A stretch of DNA of 64,000 nucleotides from Hippopus hippopus (GCA_946811185.2 OX328099.1:67150714-67214713), one strand, 5' to 3'; positions 1 through 10,832 are shown, numbered from the stretch's first letter. Program-made: numbers and translations. The notes: generated by a model not told the origin, from the letters alone.

Positions 1-715
1 TGTGGTCACACCTTACGTAGTTGAACATGGTGAGGAATGACCGTAGATGCCCGCAGTTGAACATATTAAACGTAGCTGAACGTCGTTACACGTAGATAAG
101 CGTAGTTCAACGTAGTAATGAACGGAGTTAGAACTTATGATTTGCCCGTAGTAAGGCCATAATTTTTGAACATGTTCAAAAATTTGTTACTGTTAACTAC
201 GATGTTGTGACCCTACTGTTACCGTAGTTTGAACGAAGTTGACTACTTAACCGTAATTGACCTTAATTAACCGTAGTGTGTTTCATACGTTCAATTATGG
301 TCAACTACGGTAATTGCCTACTACGGTCAACTACGTAAGATGTGACAGCGGTTAAAAAGTACAATGACTGCAGCTTACCTGTACTGAGCAGGCACAACCA
401 CAACGTTTTACCATCGCTTAACGCAGCTGACCTTAATTTACCGTAGTTGTGTATACGTAGGTCGTAATTTATACGTAGTTTAACGTAGTTCGTCGTAGTT
501 AGACGTAGTAATACCCTAGTTAACCCTAGCCACTTTGCACGCAGTTGAATGTACTTAACCGTACTTACACGTAGTTCAACCTACTTAGACTTTCTCTTAT
601 TGCTAATTTTGAACATTCTTTGAACAACTTTAACCTAGTTGACCGTAGTTGGACTACGGCAGCCTACGTTTGAAATCAACTACGGACAACTACGTGCATT
701 ACCGTAAATGTGACC
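1..715. repeat. Degenerate short-motif repeat tract
   Basis: The motif CGTAGTTGAAC and close variants (CGTAGTTGACC, CGTAATTGACC) recur at irregular spacing of roughly 11-40 bp. The reverse complement (CAACTACGG) also occurs, for example around 300-340 and 650-690. No long open frame is present. It looks like a decayed minisatellite that continues beyond the window's left edge. Confidence 0.6.
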
Positions 716-755
716 ATGGCTTTAGCAACTTTCTATCGGATGTGTTTTAATTAAG

Positions 756-924
756 AAATAATCTTCTTTCTATCGTGGTTTATCGTTCAATAAACCACAG
801 TTTTGAGTTATGAGGCACAATAAATAATCCACGAGGGCGATAGCCCGAGTGGGTTATTCATTGCGCCTCATAACTCACAACGTGGTTTATTGAACGATAA
901 ACCACGATAGAAAGAAGATTATTT
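756..924. repeat. Foldback (long hairpin) element
   Basis: About 43 bp at 756-798 (starting AAATAATCTTCTTTC) return as the reverse complement at about 882-924. The inner arms (GAGTTATGAGG and its complement) also pair, leaving a small loop near 840. The whole 169 bp can fold into one hairpin, typical of a MITE or foldback element. Confidence 0.8.
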
Positions 925-1396
925 CGATTCTAACATGACCAACTCTTAATGAAACGAAAACAAGTTCATACTTAAGAGTAAAAACGCGGATGTAGATTAT
1001 CATCCTCGTTGACCCAGTTTCGATTCATTCTGTAATCGCATGGAGAGTAACGTAATGCTTAAACCTGGGTTCAGAGGATGGTAGATTATATTCCATTGAA
1101 TAACTTTCTTACTTACTTTATACAGAATGACGTCACTCTACATAGAATAACGTAGATTTTACCACACTTCCGTTGCACTGTGTTTATAGTGCCGCATTCA
1201 CGTGTCATGTTAGAATAGTATTTATTTGTCCCTTGTTACCCGTTAATAGCTATTCATGGCTAAACATACAAGTCTTTTCCCTCTTGTCACGGTTTTTTTA
1301 AAAGTAGTATTTTTTCAAGAAGCAAATTGTCGTCTGCAATAAGGTTACGCGTGAAGCATCATCAGATCAGATACGGGCATAGTCTACTTCATTCGA
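925..1396. other. Intergenic, no feature seen
   Basis: AT-rich sequence of about 470 bp with no long ORF, no splice-bounded exon I can support and no member of the repeat families found elsewhere. Confidence 0.4.
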
Positions 1397-1675
1397 GCCC
1401 GGTTTAGTCACGTAGGTAACGCACGAGAGGGTCATCGGTTCGATATTCCTCCTCGGCCAATTTCTTTCTAAGATTTTATGATTGTCATTCGGACAGGATT
1501 CAATCACCTCTCACCTCTGAACATTGTTTCGACGATGGTTATATGGAAAAGCAGCCAATGGTTTTGGAAAAAAATATCATAGGAAGTACTGGTAAACGGA
1601 ACTTCAGGAAAACATGGATAGGTGCAGTGTCCACCGCGCTGAAATTGTGAGTAAAATTATGGTGAAACGGCATTT
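1397..1675 (+). repeat. S1 tRNA-derived SINE, diverged copy
   Basis: The tRNA-like head is degenerate (box-B-like GGTTCGATATTCC near 1437). It is followed by the family body, including the TTGTTTCGACGATGGTTAT segment and the GGATAGGTGCA segment. It has more substitutions than the copies at 13860 and 58475, so it is an old insertion. Confidence 0.7.
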
Positions 1676-1765
1676 ACTATAAAAATAGGAATAAAACTAT
1701 TTGAGTCTAGTTTCGATCTTGTTTCATCAGGTAAAGTATAATAAACTGTCTGGTATTTCACCCTT

Positions 1766-1990
1766 CTCCTAACAATCCCACGTTTTAACAACCTTTAAGA
1801 AGAAGGCTTTAGAAAACATTGTGGGAAAAGGAGAAAATGCTGGTAATCACCATTTTCTCCTTTTCCCACATTTTCTACCTTTTCACTTGAAAAAAAAAAT
1901 CCCATCATTTGAGCAACATGTGAAAAAATACGTCTTCAGCAAATGCTTTAAATTTGGCCGAGTTTATCTTTATTACCTCCGGTAGAGCGT
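1766..1990 (+). repeat. Family A hairpin MITE
   Basis: The core reads GTGGGAAAAGGAGAAAATGC, then an imperfect centre and the reverse complement, at about 1821-1880. The usual right flank (GCAAATGCTTTAAATTTGG) follows. The ends are eroded. Confidence 0.75.
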
Positions 1991-2277
1991 TGAGGTATTC
2001 AGTTTCATTTCCGGGTCGATTAAACACAGCGGAAAAGGACAAAAAAAAAAGGACGAACAAAGACGGGTGAAAGGATTCAACTGTTCGAAAGGACGACACA
2101 AAGGAATACCCGAGTGATGCGATCAATTGCCATTCTCACAAGCGCGAACTTGAAACAACGACTAAAGTTAGGTCAACTTACCACAAAAATGTGGCATCTT
2201 TTGTCACACGGTTTTTCTCTTTTGACTCATCACCTCCTAAAGAGAATTTGAGTCAAACATCTTTGCGCACTGTAGGA

Positions 2278-2475
2278 GTCATGCTCTGACAAATGGGGGT
2301 TTAATGCATTTTCGTGATGCATTATACCAAGCAAGTCATCAAATAATTATAGATCCATAAGATCAATTTTGTTTAGCAAACGGCTGAATCCTGAAGTAGA
2401 ATGGTTCTTGGACATGCAGAAATTGACCAATAGGAGAAAATTTCGGACCAGGCCATGTATGGTCTCGGGACTGTA
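2278..2475 (+). repeat. Family C MITE, 3' truncated
   Basis: Starts with TCATGCTCTGACAAATGGGG and keeps the left two thirds of the family (GACATGCAGAAA at about 2414). The central CAGCCTGCGC palindrome is replaced by unrelated sequence and the right end is missing. Confidence 0.65.
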
Positions 2476-2560
2476 AATAGTTAAATAGATTTTTCTTGTT
2501 CAGCTAATGTTTTCAAAAATAGTCCCCCCCCATACCCATGTTATACAATGTATACATTAG

Positions 2561-2790
2561 CCCTGTACCAAACAATCCCTACTTTTCACGACTCTAAAAA
2601 AAATACTTTTGAAAACATTGTGTAAAAAGGAGAAAATGCTGGTAACCAGCATTTTCTTCCTTTTTCCACAAAGTTTTTTACCCTTCCAGAAGCAATTTTC
2701 GAATTTTGAGGTCTATTTATTTCGTCATCTGCAAATGCTTTCAATTTGAACAAGTCTAAAATTCTGTCGTTTGGTACTTGAAAGAGTTAA
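2561..2790 (+). repeat. Family A hairpin MITE
   Basis: Near full-length copy. CTGTACCAAACAATCCC at the left and the TTGGTA..AAAGAGTTAA end at the right bracket a core centred on GCTGGTAACCAGC at about 2638-2652. Confidence 0.8.
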
Positions 2791-3062
2791 ATGCAATTCG
2801 CTTATAAAACAAAGAAGAAATCGCGATTGTTACTCTATTTACTGATAAGGTCGCGATAATCTTAGAAATTCTGTTGCATCAAACGATACAAGTAAAAAAA
2901 AATGCTGTTAAGTCGGGGTGGAAAAAAGAAAACCTGCACATCCAAAAACAAACCGAAAAAAGGTGCAGCTGAAAGTCTGCTATTCACATTCGAGTAGTAT
3001 TGTCTGAGCACAATGTATAACTCTTTACCAGAAAACAAAACTTGCAGACTTGATTAAAAGGA

Positions 3063-3246
3063 CTCTCTCTCTCTCTCTCTCTCCCCCTCTCTCTCTCTCT
3101 CTCTCTGTCTCCCTCTCTCTCTCTCTTTTTCTCTCTCTCTCTCCTCATATGAGTTCCACCATGTATTAACAATAGTTTAGTCTCTCTCTTTGTCTCTGTC
3201 TCTCTGTCTCTCTCCCTCTCTCTCTGTCTTTCTCCCTGTCTCTGTC

Positions 3247-3281
<35 letters not shown>

Positions 3282-3300
3282 GTCTGTCTCTCTGTCTCTG

Positions 3301-3334
<34 letters not shown>

Positions 3335-3336
3335 AA
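3063..3336. repeat. CT-rich microsatellite
   Basis: Runs of (CT)n, (CTGT)n and (TCTG)n, broken by about 50 bp of unique sequence near 3145-3180. The 124-codon ORF across it on the minus strand (Arg/Glu/Thr runs) is only the repeat read in frame. Confidence 0.95.
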
Positions 3337-3490
3337 TGACTCCCAGCACGTATGACAACTAGCAGCTGTTACTGAGAGCGACTCGACACAAATAAGCCCA
3401 CGCTAATGATGCTGTATCCATGTGGAAACAGCTGGTCCCGTTATCTAATACAGAACACAGAATTTGTCAAACTGTCCACCTTAGCTACTA

Positions 3491-3710
3491 TTAACCCCTT
3501 TGGCCGTTAAGCGCGACTCACTGACCTTTTGCGGACAGCGTAGATCAAGATCAGACTGCACAGAACGTGCAGTCTGATCTTGGATCTACGCTGTCCGATT
3601 AGGAGATTTTTTTCCCTCCCAAGAATACCTTTGAAATAGAAAAAAGGAGTTTTTTTACTATTGGGTTAAAAGTTTTATTTTCACTTATTTAGCAGGAGAA
3701 GCGTTAACCC
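3491..3710 (+). repeat. Family B hairpin MITE
   Basis: TTAACCCC..TAAGCGCGACTCACTGACC leads into a palindrome near 3535-3600 whose arms are CGGACAGCGTAGATC and AGATCAGACTGCAC. The family tail (CTTTGAAATAG, then the TTTAGCAGG end) follows. Full-length copy. Confidence 0.8.
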
Positions 3711-3800
3711 TAAACCTACCAAATAAATGAAATGAAACTTTCAAGTGGATGATAAATAGCTATATATTTTTTTTATTTCAAACGTAGTCTTACGAGATAA

Positions 3801-4030
3801 GGGGTCCTGCGTGGCTCAGTGGTAAGGTGTAGGACTCGTTATCTAGAGGCCCTGGGTTCGAAGCCGCAGGGGATCCACTGGGTTTTTTGTGGGAGTGCCC
3901 ATGGGCAAGACACCTCGAAGCCCTAGCCTAGTACAGGTAAAACCCAGGAAAAACAAGAATATGTGGGCTGTCGCCGTGATATGACTGCAATAATGTTAAA
4001 AGTGGCGTAAAACAACATTCAATCGATCAA
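3801..4030 (+). repeat. S2 tRNA-derived SINE
   Basis: The head carries an A-box-like TGGCTCAGTGGTAAGG (about 3812) and a B-box GGGTTCGAAGCC (about 3855). A body follows with GGGAGTGCCCATGGGCAAGA and a tail ending in AATCGATCAA. The body and tail mark it as a SINE, not a working tRNA gene. Confidence 0.8.
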
Positions 4031-4031
4031 C

Positions 4032-4154
4032 TTAAGAGAAAAAAAAAATGTCTTCTTATCGGACAGTTTAGATCTGCACACGTTCTTTGAAGTCTGATCT
4101 TGATCTACACTTTCCGCAAAGAGTCCTTCAGTCCTGCTGAGCAGCCTAAGGGTA
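4032..4154 (-). repeat. Family B MITE, partial
   Basis: Reverse-orientation copy with TTATCGGACAGT at about 4057 and CTACACTTTCCGCAAAG at about 4107. The hairpin loop has decayed. It directly abuts the family A fragment to the right. Confidence 0.65.
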
Positions 4155-4157
4155 AAT

Positions 4158-4321
4158 TCAATATGGCTCAAATGGTGCAAGTTTTCTTTGATAGGGTATA
4201 AAACAATGTGGGAAAAGGAGAAAATGCTCGTCACAAGCACTTTCTCCTTTTTCCACAATGTTTTCAAAAGGCTTCTTTCCCAGGGTCGTTAAGAGTCGGC
4301 ATTGTGCAGTATAGGGTTAAC
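4158..4321 (-). repeat. Family A MITE, partial
   Basis: Core at about 4205-4262 (GTGGGAAAAGGAGAAAATGC and its imperfect complement), then TTCAAAAGGCTTCTTTCCCAGG, which is the family's left flank in reverse orientation. The far flank is truncated against the family B copy. Confidence 0.7.
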
Positions 4322-4426
4322 TGGGATAGATTATCCAAGACAGCATTACTGAAATGCCTCAAAGATAATTTGCATGCACGCGACAATTATTATTAATCCT
4401 CTACCCGCAAATTCCGTGATTTAACC

Positions 4427-4621
4427 GCTATGCGGAAGAAAGATATTGAAAACATTTTGGGAAAGGGAAAAAATACTGGTTACCAGCATTTTCTCTTTTT
4501 CCCACAATGTTTTCTGTTTCATCAAAGTCGATTCCAATCATTTAAGCGACAAGCAAATTATAACCTGAATAAGCTTTCAATATGCAAGAGTCTATAATCG
4601 TGTCTTATGGTAAAGACTTTT
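4427..4621 (+). repeat. Family A MITE
   Basis: Hairpin centred at about 4476 (ACTGGTTACCAG). The right flank is present in diverged form and ends TTATGGTAAAGACTT. The left terminus is lost. Confidence 0.65.
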
Positions 4622-4762
4622 TGTAATACTCATATATCAGACAAAATAAAGACCGCTGCGTGTTCATTGAATAAACGTGCGGATGCCACGTGTTGTTATT
4701 TATGCAGAGAGTAATTTCTAATGGGACCTATACAAAACCATCCCTTGTCTTAGAGAGACGAT

Positions 4763-5056
4763 TGGTTGATTGTGTTGTGTTTAATGCCGTTTTCAACATT
4801 AATTCAGTTCCAGTGCACCTATCCGTGCTTTCCTTGAGCTTCTTTTAAAAGTACTCCGCATAATATTTTCTCCAAACCACTGGCTGGTTTCCCACGTAAC
4901 TATCGTCGAAACAATGGTCAGCAGTGAGAGAGGACTGAATCCTATCGCAATGACTATCATCACTCCCCGGAAAGAAATTGGCCGAGCCAGGGATCGAACC
5001 AGGGACCTCCTCTTCTCAAGTCCTGTATGCTACCGACTGAGTTACTTGACCTCGGC
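4763..5056 (-). repeat. S1 tRNA-derived SINE
   Basis: Reverse-orientation copy. The 3' tail lies at about 4763-4800 (TTTAATGCCGTTTTCAACATT) and the tRNA-like head at about 4985-5055 (GGGATCGAACC box B; ACCGACTGAGTTAC box A). Nearly full length. Confidence 0.8.
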
Positions 5057-5222
5057 CCACTGTCCTAGAGAAACGGCCTCTAAAATCATTGTGGCAACAG
5101 GATTAAATGCTGGGGGTTGTTTTAGGCATGTCAGAGCGCCCGGTGAAAGTAACTATGCTTTCCTACAGTTTCGTTACTTATTCTGCGCATGTTGTACTCT
5201 TTTTCAGCGCTTGGCTCTGACC

Positions 5223-5241
5223 CAGAGAGAGAGAGACAGAG

Positions 5242-5282
<41 letters not shown>

Positions 5283-5306
5283 CAGAGAGACACAGAGAGA
5301 GAGAGA
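5223..5306. repeat. (GA)n/(GACA)n microsatellite
   Basis: Simple repeat of GAGA and GACA units. ORFs crossing it on both strands are repeat-encoded. Confidence 0.9.
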
Positions 5307-5411
5307 CGAGGGGAGGTAACCCTATCGTGACTTTCATCAGTCCCCGGAATCTTTTTTAACTTAGTCATTTCTCTAGTCACTTAATAGTTGAATAACTTGC
5401 GATCCAAAGGA

Positions 5412-5686
5412 AAAATGATCCATGCTCTGGTAAAAAAGAGGAGGTTAATGCAAATTCGTAACGCATGACACCAAGCATGTCATACCGTAATTTTGGATTC
5501 ATAACATCCATTTTGTATAAACAATCGACTGAATCAGGAGGTAGACTGGTTCTTTGACATACGGAAAATTGATTAATAGCAAAATGTTTCGACTCGGGTC
5601 AGCCTGCGCGGACTGCGCAGGCTGACCTGAGTAGAAACTTTTTTCCAGATGTATTAAACCCCTTTTCACAAATCACACCTCAGATC
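5412..5686 (+). repeat. Family C hairpin MITE
   Basis: ATCCATGCTCTGG at the left, a perfect palindrome TCAGCCTGCGCGGACTGCGC at about 5599 with its complement, and CCCCTTTTCACA near the right end. Confidence 0.75.
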
Positions 5687-6066
5687 TTTTAGGGAGGAGT
5701 AAATGTCTCCAGTGAAAGGCATGAAAAAATTGTCAGTATCAAAGCAAGTGCTTATAACAAGGGCAAGCAATGCCTCCTTCTCCAACAGCATTTTCGTACG
5801 CCAACTGCCACTGGGGCGTAAAGTAAATCTGCTGTAATGATTTTAGATGGCTAATAGTAGAAAATTATCCAAGATAAATGAGCAATTCCTAATGTCATTA
5901 CAAGTTGCCTACTGCATCTCATTACTAATATGCTGACTATTGAATTCAGTCAACTCCATAAAGATTTGCATTTTGATTGGTCGAGAGGTTAGCACTGGAT
6001 ACGTTTTGTAAGCAGGTGTTGGTGTATTAGGGCTGTGCGAAATTCGCAATAATTCCACTAGTTCCG
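5687..6066. other. Intergenic, no feature seen
   Basis: About 380 bp of unique-looking sequence without a supportable ORF, exon or repeat-family member. Confidence 0.4.
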
Positions 6067-6067
6067 A

Positions 6068-6357
6068 ACCCCGGTAGTGCAGTCGGTAGCGCGCAGGACT
6101 AAACACCAGGCGGTCACTGGTTCGAATCCCCAGCTCGACTCATTTTTTCCGAGGATTGATGATAGTAATTGCGACAGTATTCATTCCTCTCTCACCGCTG
6201 ATCATTGTTTCGACGATGGTCATGTAGGAAAGCAGTCAGTGGCTTGGGAAGAGTATTGTGCGAAGTACTGATAGCAGAAATTCCAGGAAAGGATGAATAG
6301 TTGCACTGGCTGCCGCGAAATAGCTGAAATAATGTTGAAACGGCGTCAAACACCATG
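6068..6357 (+). repeat. S1 tRNA-derived SINE
   Basis: Head CCCGGTAGTGCAGTCGGTAG (A box) and CTGGTTCGAATCCC (B box), followed by the complete body and the tail TTGAAACGGCGTCAAACACCAT. Confidence 0.8.
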
Positions 6358-6444
6358 GAAAACAAATCCACTTATAGCAGTTGTACTTCCATTACAATGT
6401 TTTCGAAGCTCGCCAAAACAAAGCAAGCCATTAATGTGTTAGCC

Positions 6445-6701
6445 CTCTAACATACAACCCCGAGTTTTGTAAGACCCCGAGGAAAACTGGTTTTTTTTCT
6501 TCAAATTGTGGAAAGAGGAGAAAATGCTTGTAACCAGCATTTTCTCCTTTTCCAGCAATGCTTTTTGTCCTTTCCAAGAGAAATTCTGTGTTCTTTTCTT
6601 TCTAAGAGAAATTCTGTCACTAGAATCACATTTAATTTGTCATCTGCAAGTGCTTTCAAACTGGACAAATCTAGAATTTTGTCGTTTGGTAAAAGATTTA
6701 A
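6445..6701 (+). repeat. Family A hairpin MITE
   Basis: Core at about 6506-6560 with centre GCTTGTAACCAGC. The TTCTGTGTTCTTTTCTTTCTAAGAGAAA stretch contains a short internal duplication of AGAGAAATTCTGT. The right end is GTCGTTTGGTAAAAGATTTAA. Confidence 0.75.
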
Positions 6702-6780
6702 AAGAAACAGTTAAAAACAAAGTCTGTTATACCAAACATCATTTATTTTCAATGTCAAAATCAAGTTCAGATACTATATA

Positions 6781-7043
6781 TGGCCTGCAACACGCGAAAA
6801 GGGACATTCGGACATTTGCGTAAAGTGTCGTCTCGGATCAACCTGCGCAGTCCGCGCAGGCTAATCCGAAACAACACTTTCCGTTTTTATGTAATTTTCT
6901 GTTTCACGCAAGTCTACTGTTAGACAAAATCTAATGTAGTCGTAAAGTGCCGTCTCGGATTAGCCTGCGCAGACTGCGCAGTCTGATCCGAGACGACACT
7001 TTAAGCAAATGTCTGAATGCCCCTTTTCGCGTGTTGCAAGCCA
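6781..7043. repeat. Family D double-palindrome MITE
   Basis: Ends GGCCTGCAACACGCGAAAA and the complementary TTTTCGCGTGTTGCAAGCC form terminal inverted repeats that continue for about 60 bp inward (ATTTGCGTAAAGTGTCGTC). Inside are two separate palindromes, each CGGAT..GCCTGCGCAG type, at about 6834-6876 and 6956-7000. Confidence 0.85.
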
Positions 7044-7049
7044 ATTATA

Positions 7050-7309
7050 TGAGACCCGCTCTGGAAAAAGGGGGTTTAATGCATCTCCGTGATGCATGAT
7101 ACCAAGCAAGTCATCACAGTGTTATGGATCCATAAAATCCATTTTGTATAGCAACCGAAGCATGAGGCACACTGGTCCTTTGACATGCAGAAAATTAACA
7201 AAAAGCAAAAGGTTTCGACACAGGTCAGCCTGCGAAGACTGCGCAGGCTGACCTGGGTCGATACTTTTTGTACATGTATAGAGCCCCCTTTTTCTCAGAG
7301 CACGGATCA
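7050..7309 (+). repeat. Family C hairpin MITE
   Basis: Full-length copy between CCGCTCTGGAAAAAGGGGG and CCCCCTTTTTCTCAGAGC, with its central CAGCCTGCG palindrome at about 7227-7250. It lies only a few bases after the family D copy. Confidence 0.8.
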
Positions 7310-7404
7310 TGTATATACACTTTCAAGAAACAACAAACTATATTTGTACTAATAGAATTTTTTCTAAACACAATTTGCAACAAAGACCAAAAGAGATCAA
7401 CCTT

Positions 7405-7622
7405 CTTCGACACAGTTCCGACTTTCAACGTCCCTGAGGAAGAAGCCTTTTAAAATGTTGTGAGTAGAGAAGAAAATGCCTGTAAACAGCATTTCCTCCT
7501 TTTCACACAATGTTTCTTTCCATTTAAAGGCGATTTTAATATTTGAACCACATTTAAATTGTTGTCTGCAAATGCTCTCAATTTGGACAAGTCTTACATT
7601 TAGTCGTCTGGTAAAGAGTTAA
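7405..7622 (+). repeat. Family A hairpin MITE
   Basis: Diverged core (GAGAAGAAAATGCCTGTAAACAGCATTTCC) centred near 7485. The right terminus GTCGTCTGGTAAAGAGTTAA is intact. Confidence 0.75.
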
Positions 7623-8706
7623 TCAGACAAATATGGCTAAGGCACCTGACTGTGGCATTGAATACTAACAAACTGACTAAGGCATCCAGTCTTTCAAAAG
7701 ATCGTTTTTGGCCTAGTTAAATAATCACCAAAAGCACTGCAACACTTGGATGAGCCTATCTCATTTGCATTGATTAAGGGGAGGTAATTTTTTTTTTTGA
7801 TAGTCAAAGAAATCATGAAATGATCACCTGCTGTAATAAATCTGCATCAATTGACTTTCAGAAGATGTTATTTTGTTTTTAATTAGGATAACCAGCATGA
7901 AATAGGATGAAATACATCGACACGTGTGAAAACATGTTGGCAAAAGCGGTTTGCTGATAGCCGCAAATATCGTCTGCATGTACATGTGGTATGTATCTAC
8001 ATTGTGTTGAAATTACAGTTGCAAATGGTCTGCGGCAAAGCATTTTTGTGTGTGTGAGTGTTTTTTCTTAATTCAGTATTCTGAACAAAAGCCCCAGCAA
8101 TGACTGAACGAGGATTTGGATGAATCTTGCTATCTATAAAAAATCACTAAAAAAACATTAACTAAATTATAAAATAAAACAAATAATGTCAATAAAACAA
8201 GGGTAACAGATTTTTCACTGATCGTTGTGAAATATGTACATATTATATGTGTCACTGTATCCCATACTCCTCATATATGCGTACATTATCTTTATCGTTA
8301 GTCAGTTTCACCTTGACCTTTGAAGCCCTCGACTGTCCTTCCAAATCTGCAAAATCATTCATAGGGAGCTTTTCACCGACAGAAAAGCGACACTCTAAAG
8401 TTTTTTATTCCCATCAAAATCAAGGGAGCATATACTGGTAGTTTAAATTTATCACGAGTGACGTCATCCCTATCATGTTCCTTTGTTCTGATCGTATCAT
8501 GTGACACAATCAGACGCAACTTCTCGTTTTTTTCTCAACATCTCGGATTGCATTCCGCAGGATATCGGGTTCCATTCGGTGACTCTTTTGTCTGTAATGA
8601 GCAATTTATTGAATACCGTTAGTCATAGCGATAAAAGATCTATACCCATTACGATAATTATACTCGTTACAACATTTTACCGCCTCTGCAATATACAGCT
8701 TAATTA
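7623..8706. other. Intergenic, no gene recognised
   Basis: About 1.1 kb. The 64- and 68-codon ORFs at 8247-8441 and 8501-8707 show no recognisable domain or plausible splice context. A CACCTTGACCTTTGAAG stretch near 8311 resembles common animal repeat sequence but cannot be classified. Confidence 0.4.
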
Positions 8707-8776
8707 AGAAAATATTGTGGAAAAAGAATCAACTGCTTTAAACAAGCAATTGCTTCTTTTCCCAAAATGTTTTCTA
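8707..8776. repeat. Family E MITE core
   Basis: ATATTGTGGAAAAAGAATCA and CAATTGCTTCTTTTCCCAAA form an imperfect hairpin related to the copy at 12461. The terminal inverted repeats are not recognisable. Confidence 0.55.
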
Positions 8777-9039
8777 TATCAATACCAACATTATTTTCTT
8801 TCATTCTAATATTTCTAATTCTTGTAAATTGTACCACTTGGTGGTGCAACTATGCCTGAAACCTGCTCGTGTGAAAATGGGTTGGACAAAAGATAATATT
8901 TATAAAAAGATAACAAAGAATGGCATTGTGTTCAATACGTGTTAAATTTCAGAGATAAGTGATCACAACGTTTAACTGTGTTTAATAGCTAATTGTACAT
9001 CGTCATGTGACTGATCGCGTTGGACTATGGTATGCAGAC

Positions 9040-9282
9040 AGTTTCTACTACTACTGGGTCTCACGTGGTTCTAGGAATAGGGCGTATATACATGATATTC
9101 AATCGGGATATCCTGGTTCGACGCTCCATTGGCCGTATCGATCACGTGGCGATATCCATAGGGTAGGAACCGCAGAATTCAAGCCTTGTGGCGGTGGAAC
9201 CAAGGAAAAGGCATGAATCGGTGAACTGTCACCGTGAAATGACTGAAATATTCTTATAAATGGCGTAAAACATCTTTTAAAT
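9040..9282 (+). repeat. S2-like SINE, degenerate
   Basis: The 3' part (AACTGTCACCGTGAAATGACTGAAATATTCTTATAAATGGCGTAAAACATC) follows the S2 body. The head is largely unrecognisable apart from a GGTTCGACGC B-box-like stretch at about 9116. Confidence 0.5.
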
Positions 9283-9300
9283 AAACATCACCTCCAATTA

Positions 9301-9493
9301 TGACATTCCTCTCTCACCGCTGATCATTGTTTCGACGATGGTTATGTGGGAAAGCAGCAAGTGGCTTGGAAAGAATATTGTGCATAGTACTGGTAAAAGA
9401 AACTCCAGGAAAGCATGGATAGGTGCACTGGTCGCCGAAATATAACTGAAATAGTGTTGAAAACAGCATTAAACACCATACAATCAATCAATC
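9301..9493 (+). repeat. S1 SINE, 5' truncated
   Basis: Begins within the body (GACATTCCTCTCTCACCGCTG) and runs through the tail to CAATCAATCAATCC. The tRNA-like head is missing, as expected from incomplete reverse transcription. Confidence 0.75.
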
Positions 9494-9683
9494 CAAAATA
9501 TGACTCTAACTTACCTCGAAGAGATTCGACGCCATAGCTTATTAAGCGTTTGACCTCTGCAGATAGACCCGTTGTGACTTCTCAGTGTATCGTCCTTCAC
9601 GGAGCGTTCCAAGTGTATCATTGTGTGTCTTTACTTCGGGTACTTTGGTGACCCTGAATTGAGATGGACATGATTGAGTTCAA

Positions 9684-9900
9684 ACCCTTTACGATGCTGT
9701 TCCGTGGTCTAACGACCCTGAAGAAGGTGGCTTCAGAAAACATTCTGAGAAAAGGAGAAAATGCTGGTAACCATCATTTTCTCGTTTTCCCACAATGTTT
9801 TCTACCAATTCAAAGACCAATACCACTATTTAAAAAGCTTTAATATGCAAATGCTTTGGATTTGGACTGCTTCAAAGTTTTTGTCGTTTGGTGAAGAGAA
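9684..9900 (+). repeat. Family A hairpin MITE
   Basis: Left flank AACGACCCTGAAGAAGG, core centred at about 9770 and right end TTGTCGTTTGGTGAAGAG. Paired head-to-head with the next copy. Confidence 0.8.
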
Positions 9901-9917
9901 CAATTACCTTCTCTACT

Positions 9918-10145
9918 TTAACTCTGTACCAAAATACAAAATTTTAGACTTGTCCAAATTGAAAGCATTTGCAGACGTCAAAATAAATGTGACTCAAAAA
10001 TTGAAACTTGACTTTAGAAGAGTTGAAAACATTGTGGGAAAAGGAGAAAATGCTGGTTACCAGCATTTTCTCCTTTTCCCACAATGTTTTCAGAAGGCTT
10101 CTTCCTCTTGGTCGTAAAACCAGGGATCGTTTGGTAAAGAGTTAA
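9918..10145 (-). repeat. Family A hairpin MITE, full length
   Basis: TTAACTCTGTACCAAAAT at one end and TTTGGTAAAGAGTTAA at the other, with a near-perfect hairpin at about 10033-10092 centred on GCTGGTTACCAGC. Flanking TTAA on both sides suggests a TTAA target site. Confidence 0.85.
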
Positions 10146-10301
10146 AGACATCAACATCAAAATAATTACAGAGTACTAACATGATAAAAGTTTTCACGCC
10201 TAAACCGTTATATAAATCTAAAAGAGGCCTTTCAATCCGAACTAAAGTAGCCGAAATATTGCGTTTTCAAATAGCTTTTTATGGAAAATGTCTCGCCATA
10301 T

Positions 10302-10345
10302 CGGACGGTGTAGATCTAAGATCAGACTGCACGTGAATGCATGAG
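10302..10345. repeat. Family B remnant
   Basis: Only one arm of the hairpin survives (GGACGGTGTAGATCTAAGAT, then CAGACTGCACGTG). Confidence 0.5.
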
Positions 10346-10410
10346 ACTAATACACGTGTGAATGAAAACACGTTTTAAGGTATGGTAAACTTCTTTTTTT
10401 GAATGTGCAG

Positions 10411-10477
10411 AAAATGTTGTGAGGAAAGAATTAACTGAAAACAATCAATTGGTCTTTTTCCACAATATTTTCAATAT
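10411..10477. repeat. Family E MITE core
   Basis: AATGTTGTGAGGAAAGAATT pairs imperfectly with CAATTGGTCTTTTTCCACAA. It lies in the region expected to hold the 3' UTR of the GADD45 gene. Confidence 0.5.
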
Positions 10478-10625
10478 GCTGTCAATCGCAAGGGCTTTTT
10501 TTTTTTTAAATCAGATGTGTCATTGTCGTAGGCTCACAGAATATTTAAATTTCCCTGTGCATAAAAACTTATTGCTTACCAAACTTTGATCCAAAGTCCA
10601 TTTCTATAAATAGACTTGTTTTTCT

Positions 10626-10832
10626 TTAGACTGGCAACTCAATATTTCCATGTGGGATGACGCCCCCAAGCATAAAATTTTCGCAGTAAGCAGTCACAAA
10701 TTCGTCTTCTTTACTCGGCTCATCCGGGTTCATGACCAGAACGCAGCTGAAGTCCGTGTTGTAGGTCCTTTCTTTCGTTTCCTTGGAAACATTAGACGTA
10801 TATATCGTAGATAGTTTAGTAGGACAGTCAAC
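10626..10832 (-). CDS. GADD45 exon 4 (terminal coding exon)
   Basis: Preceded by the acceptor CTCTCTCCAG (minus strand) and read in phase 0 from exon 3 to a TAA at 10628-10626. It encodes 68 residues, including SCVLVMNPDEPS and the C-terminal IPHGNIELPV. I could not place a polyadenylation signal with confidence in the roughly 500 bp downstream. Confidence 0.9.
   Translation of the reverse strand, partial: VDCPTKLSTIYTSNVSKETKERTYNTDFSCVLVMNPDEPSKEDEFVTAYCENFMLGGVIPHGNIELPV

Noticed and set aside
2984..3358. 124-codon minus-strand ORF rich in Arg, Glu and Thr
   Set aside because: It is a CT/CTGT microsatellite read in frame.
3801..3880. tRNA gene candidates (also at 6068, 13860, 58475, 59257 and elsewhere)
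   Set aside because: A and B boxes are present but each is followed by the same 150-250 bp body and tail, and the cloverleaf stems do not close properly. They are SINE heads.
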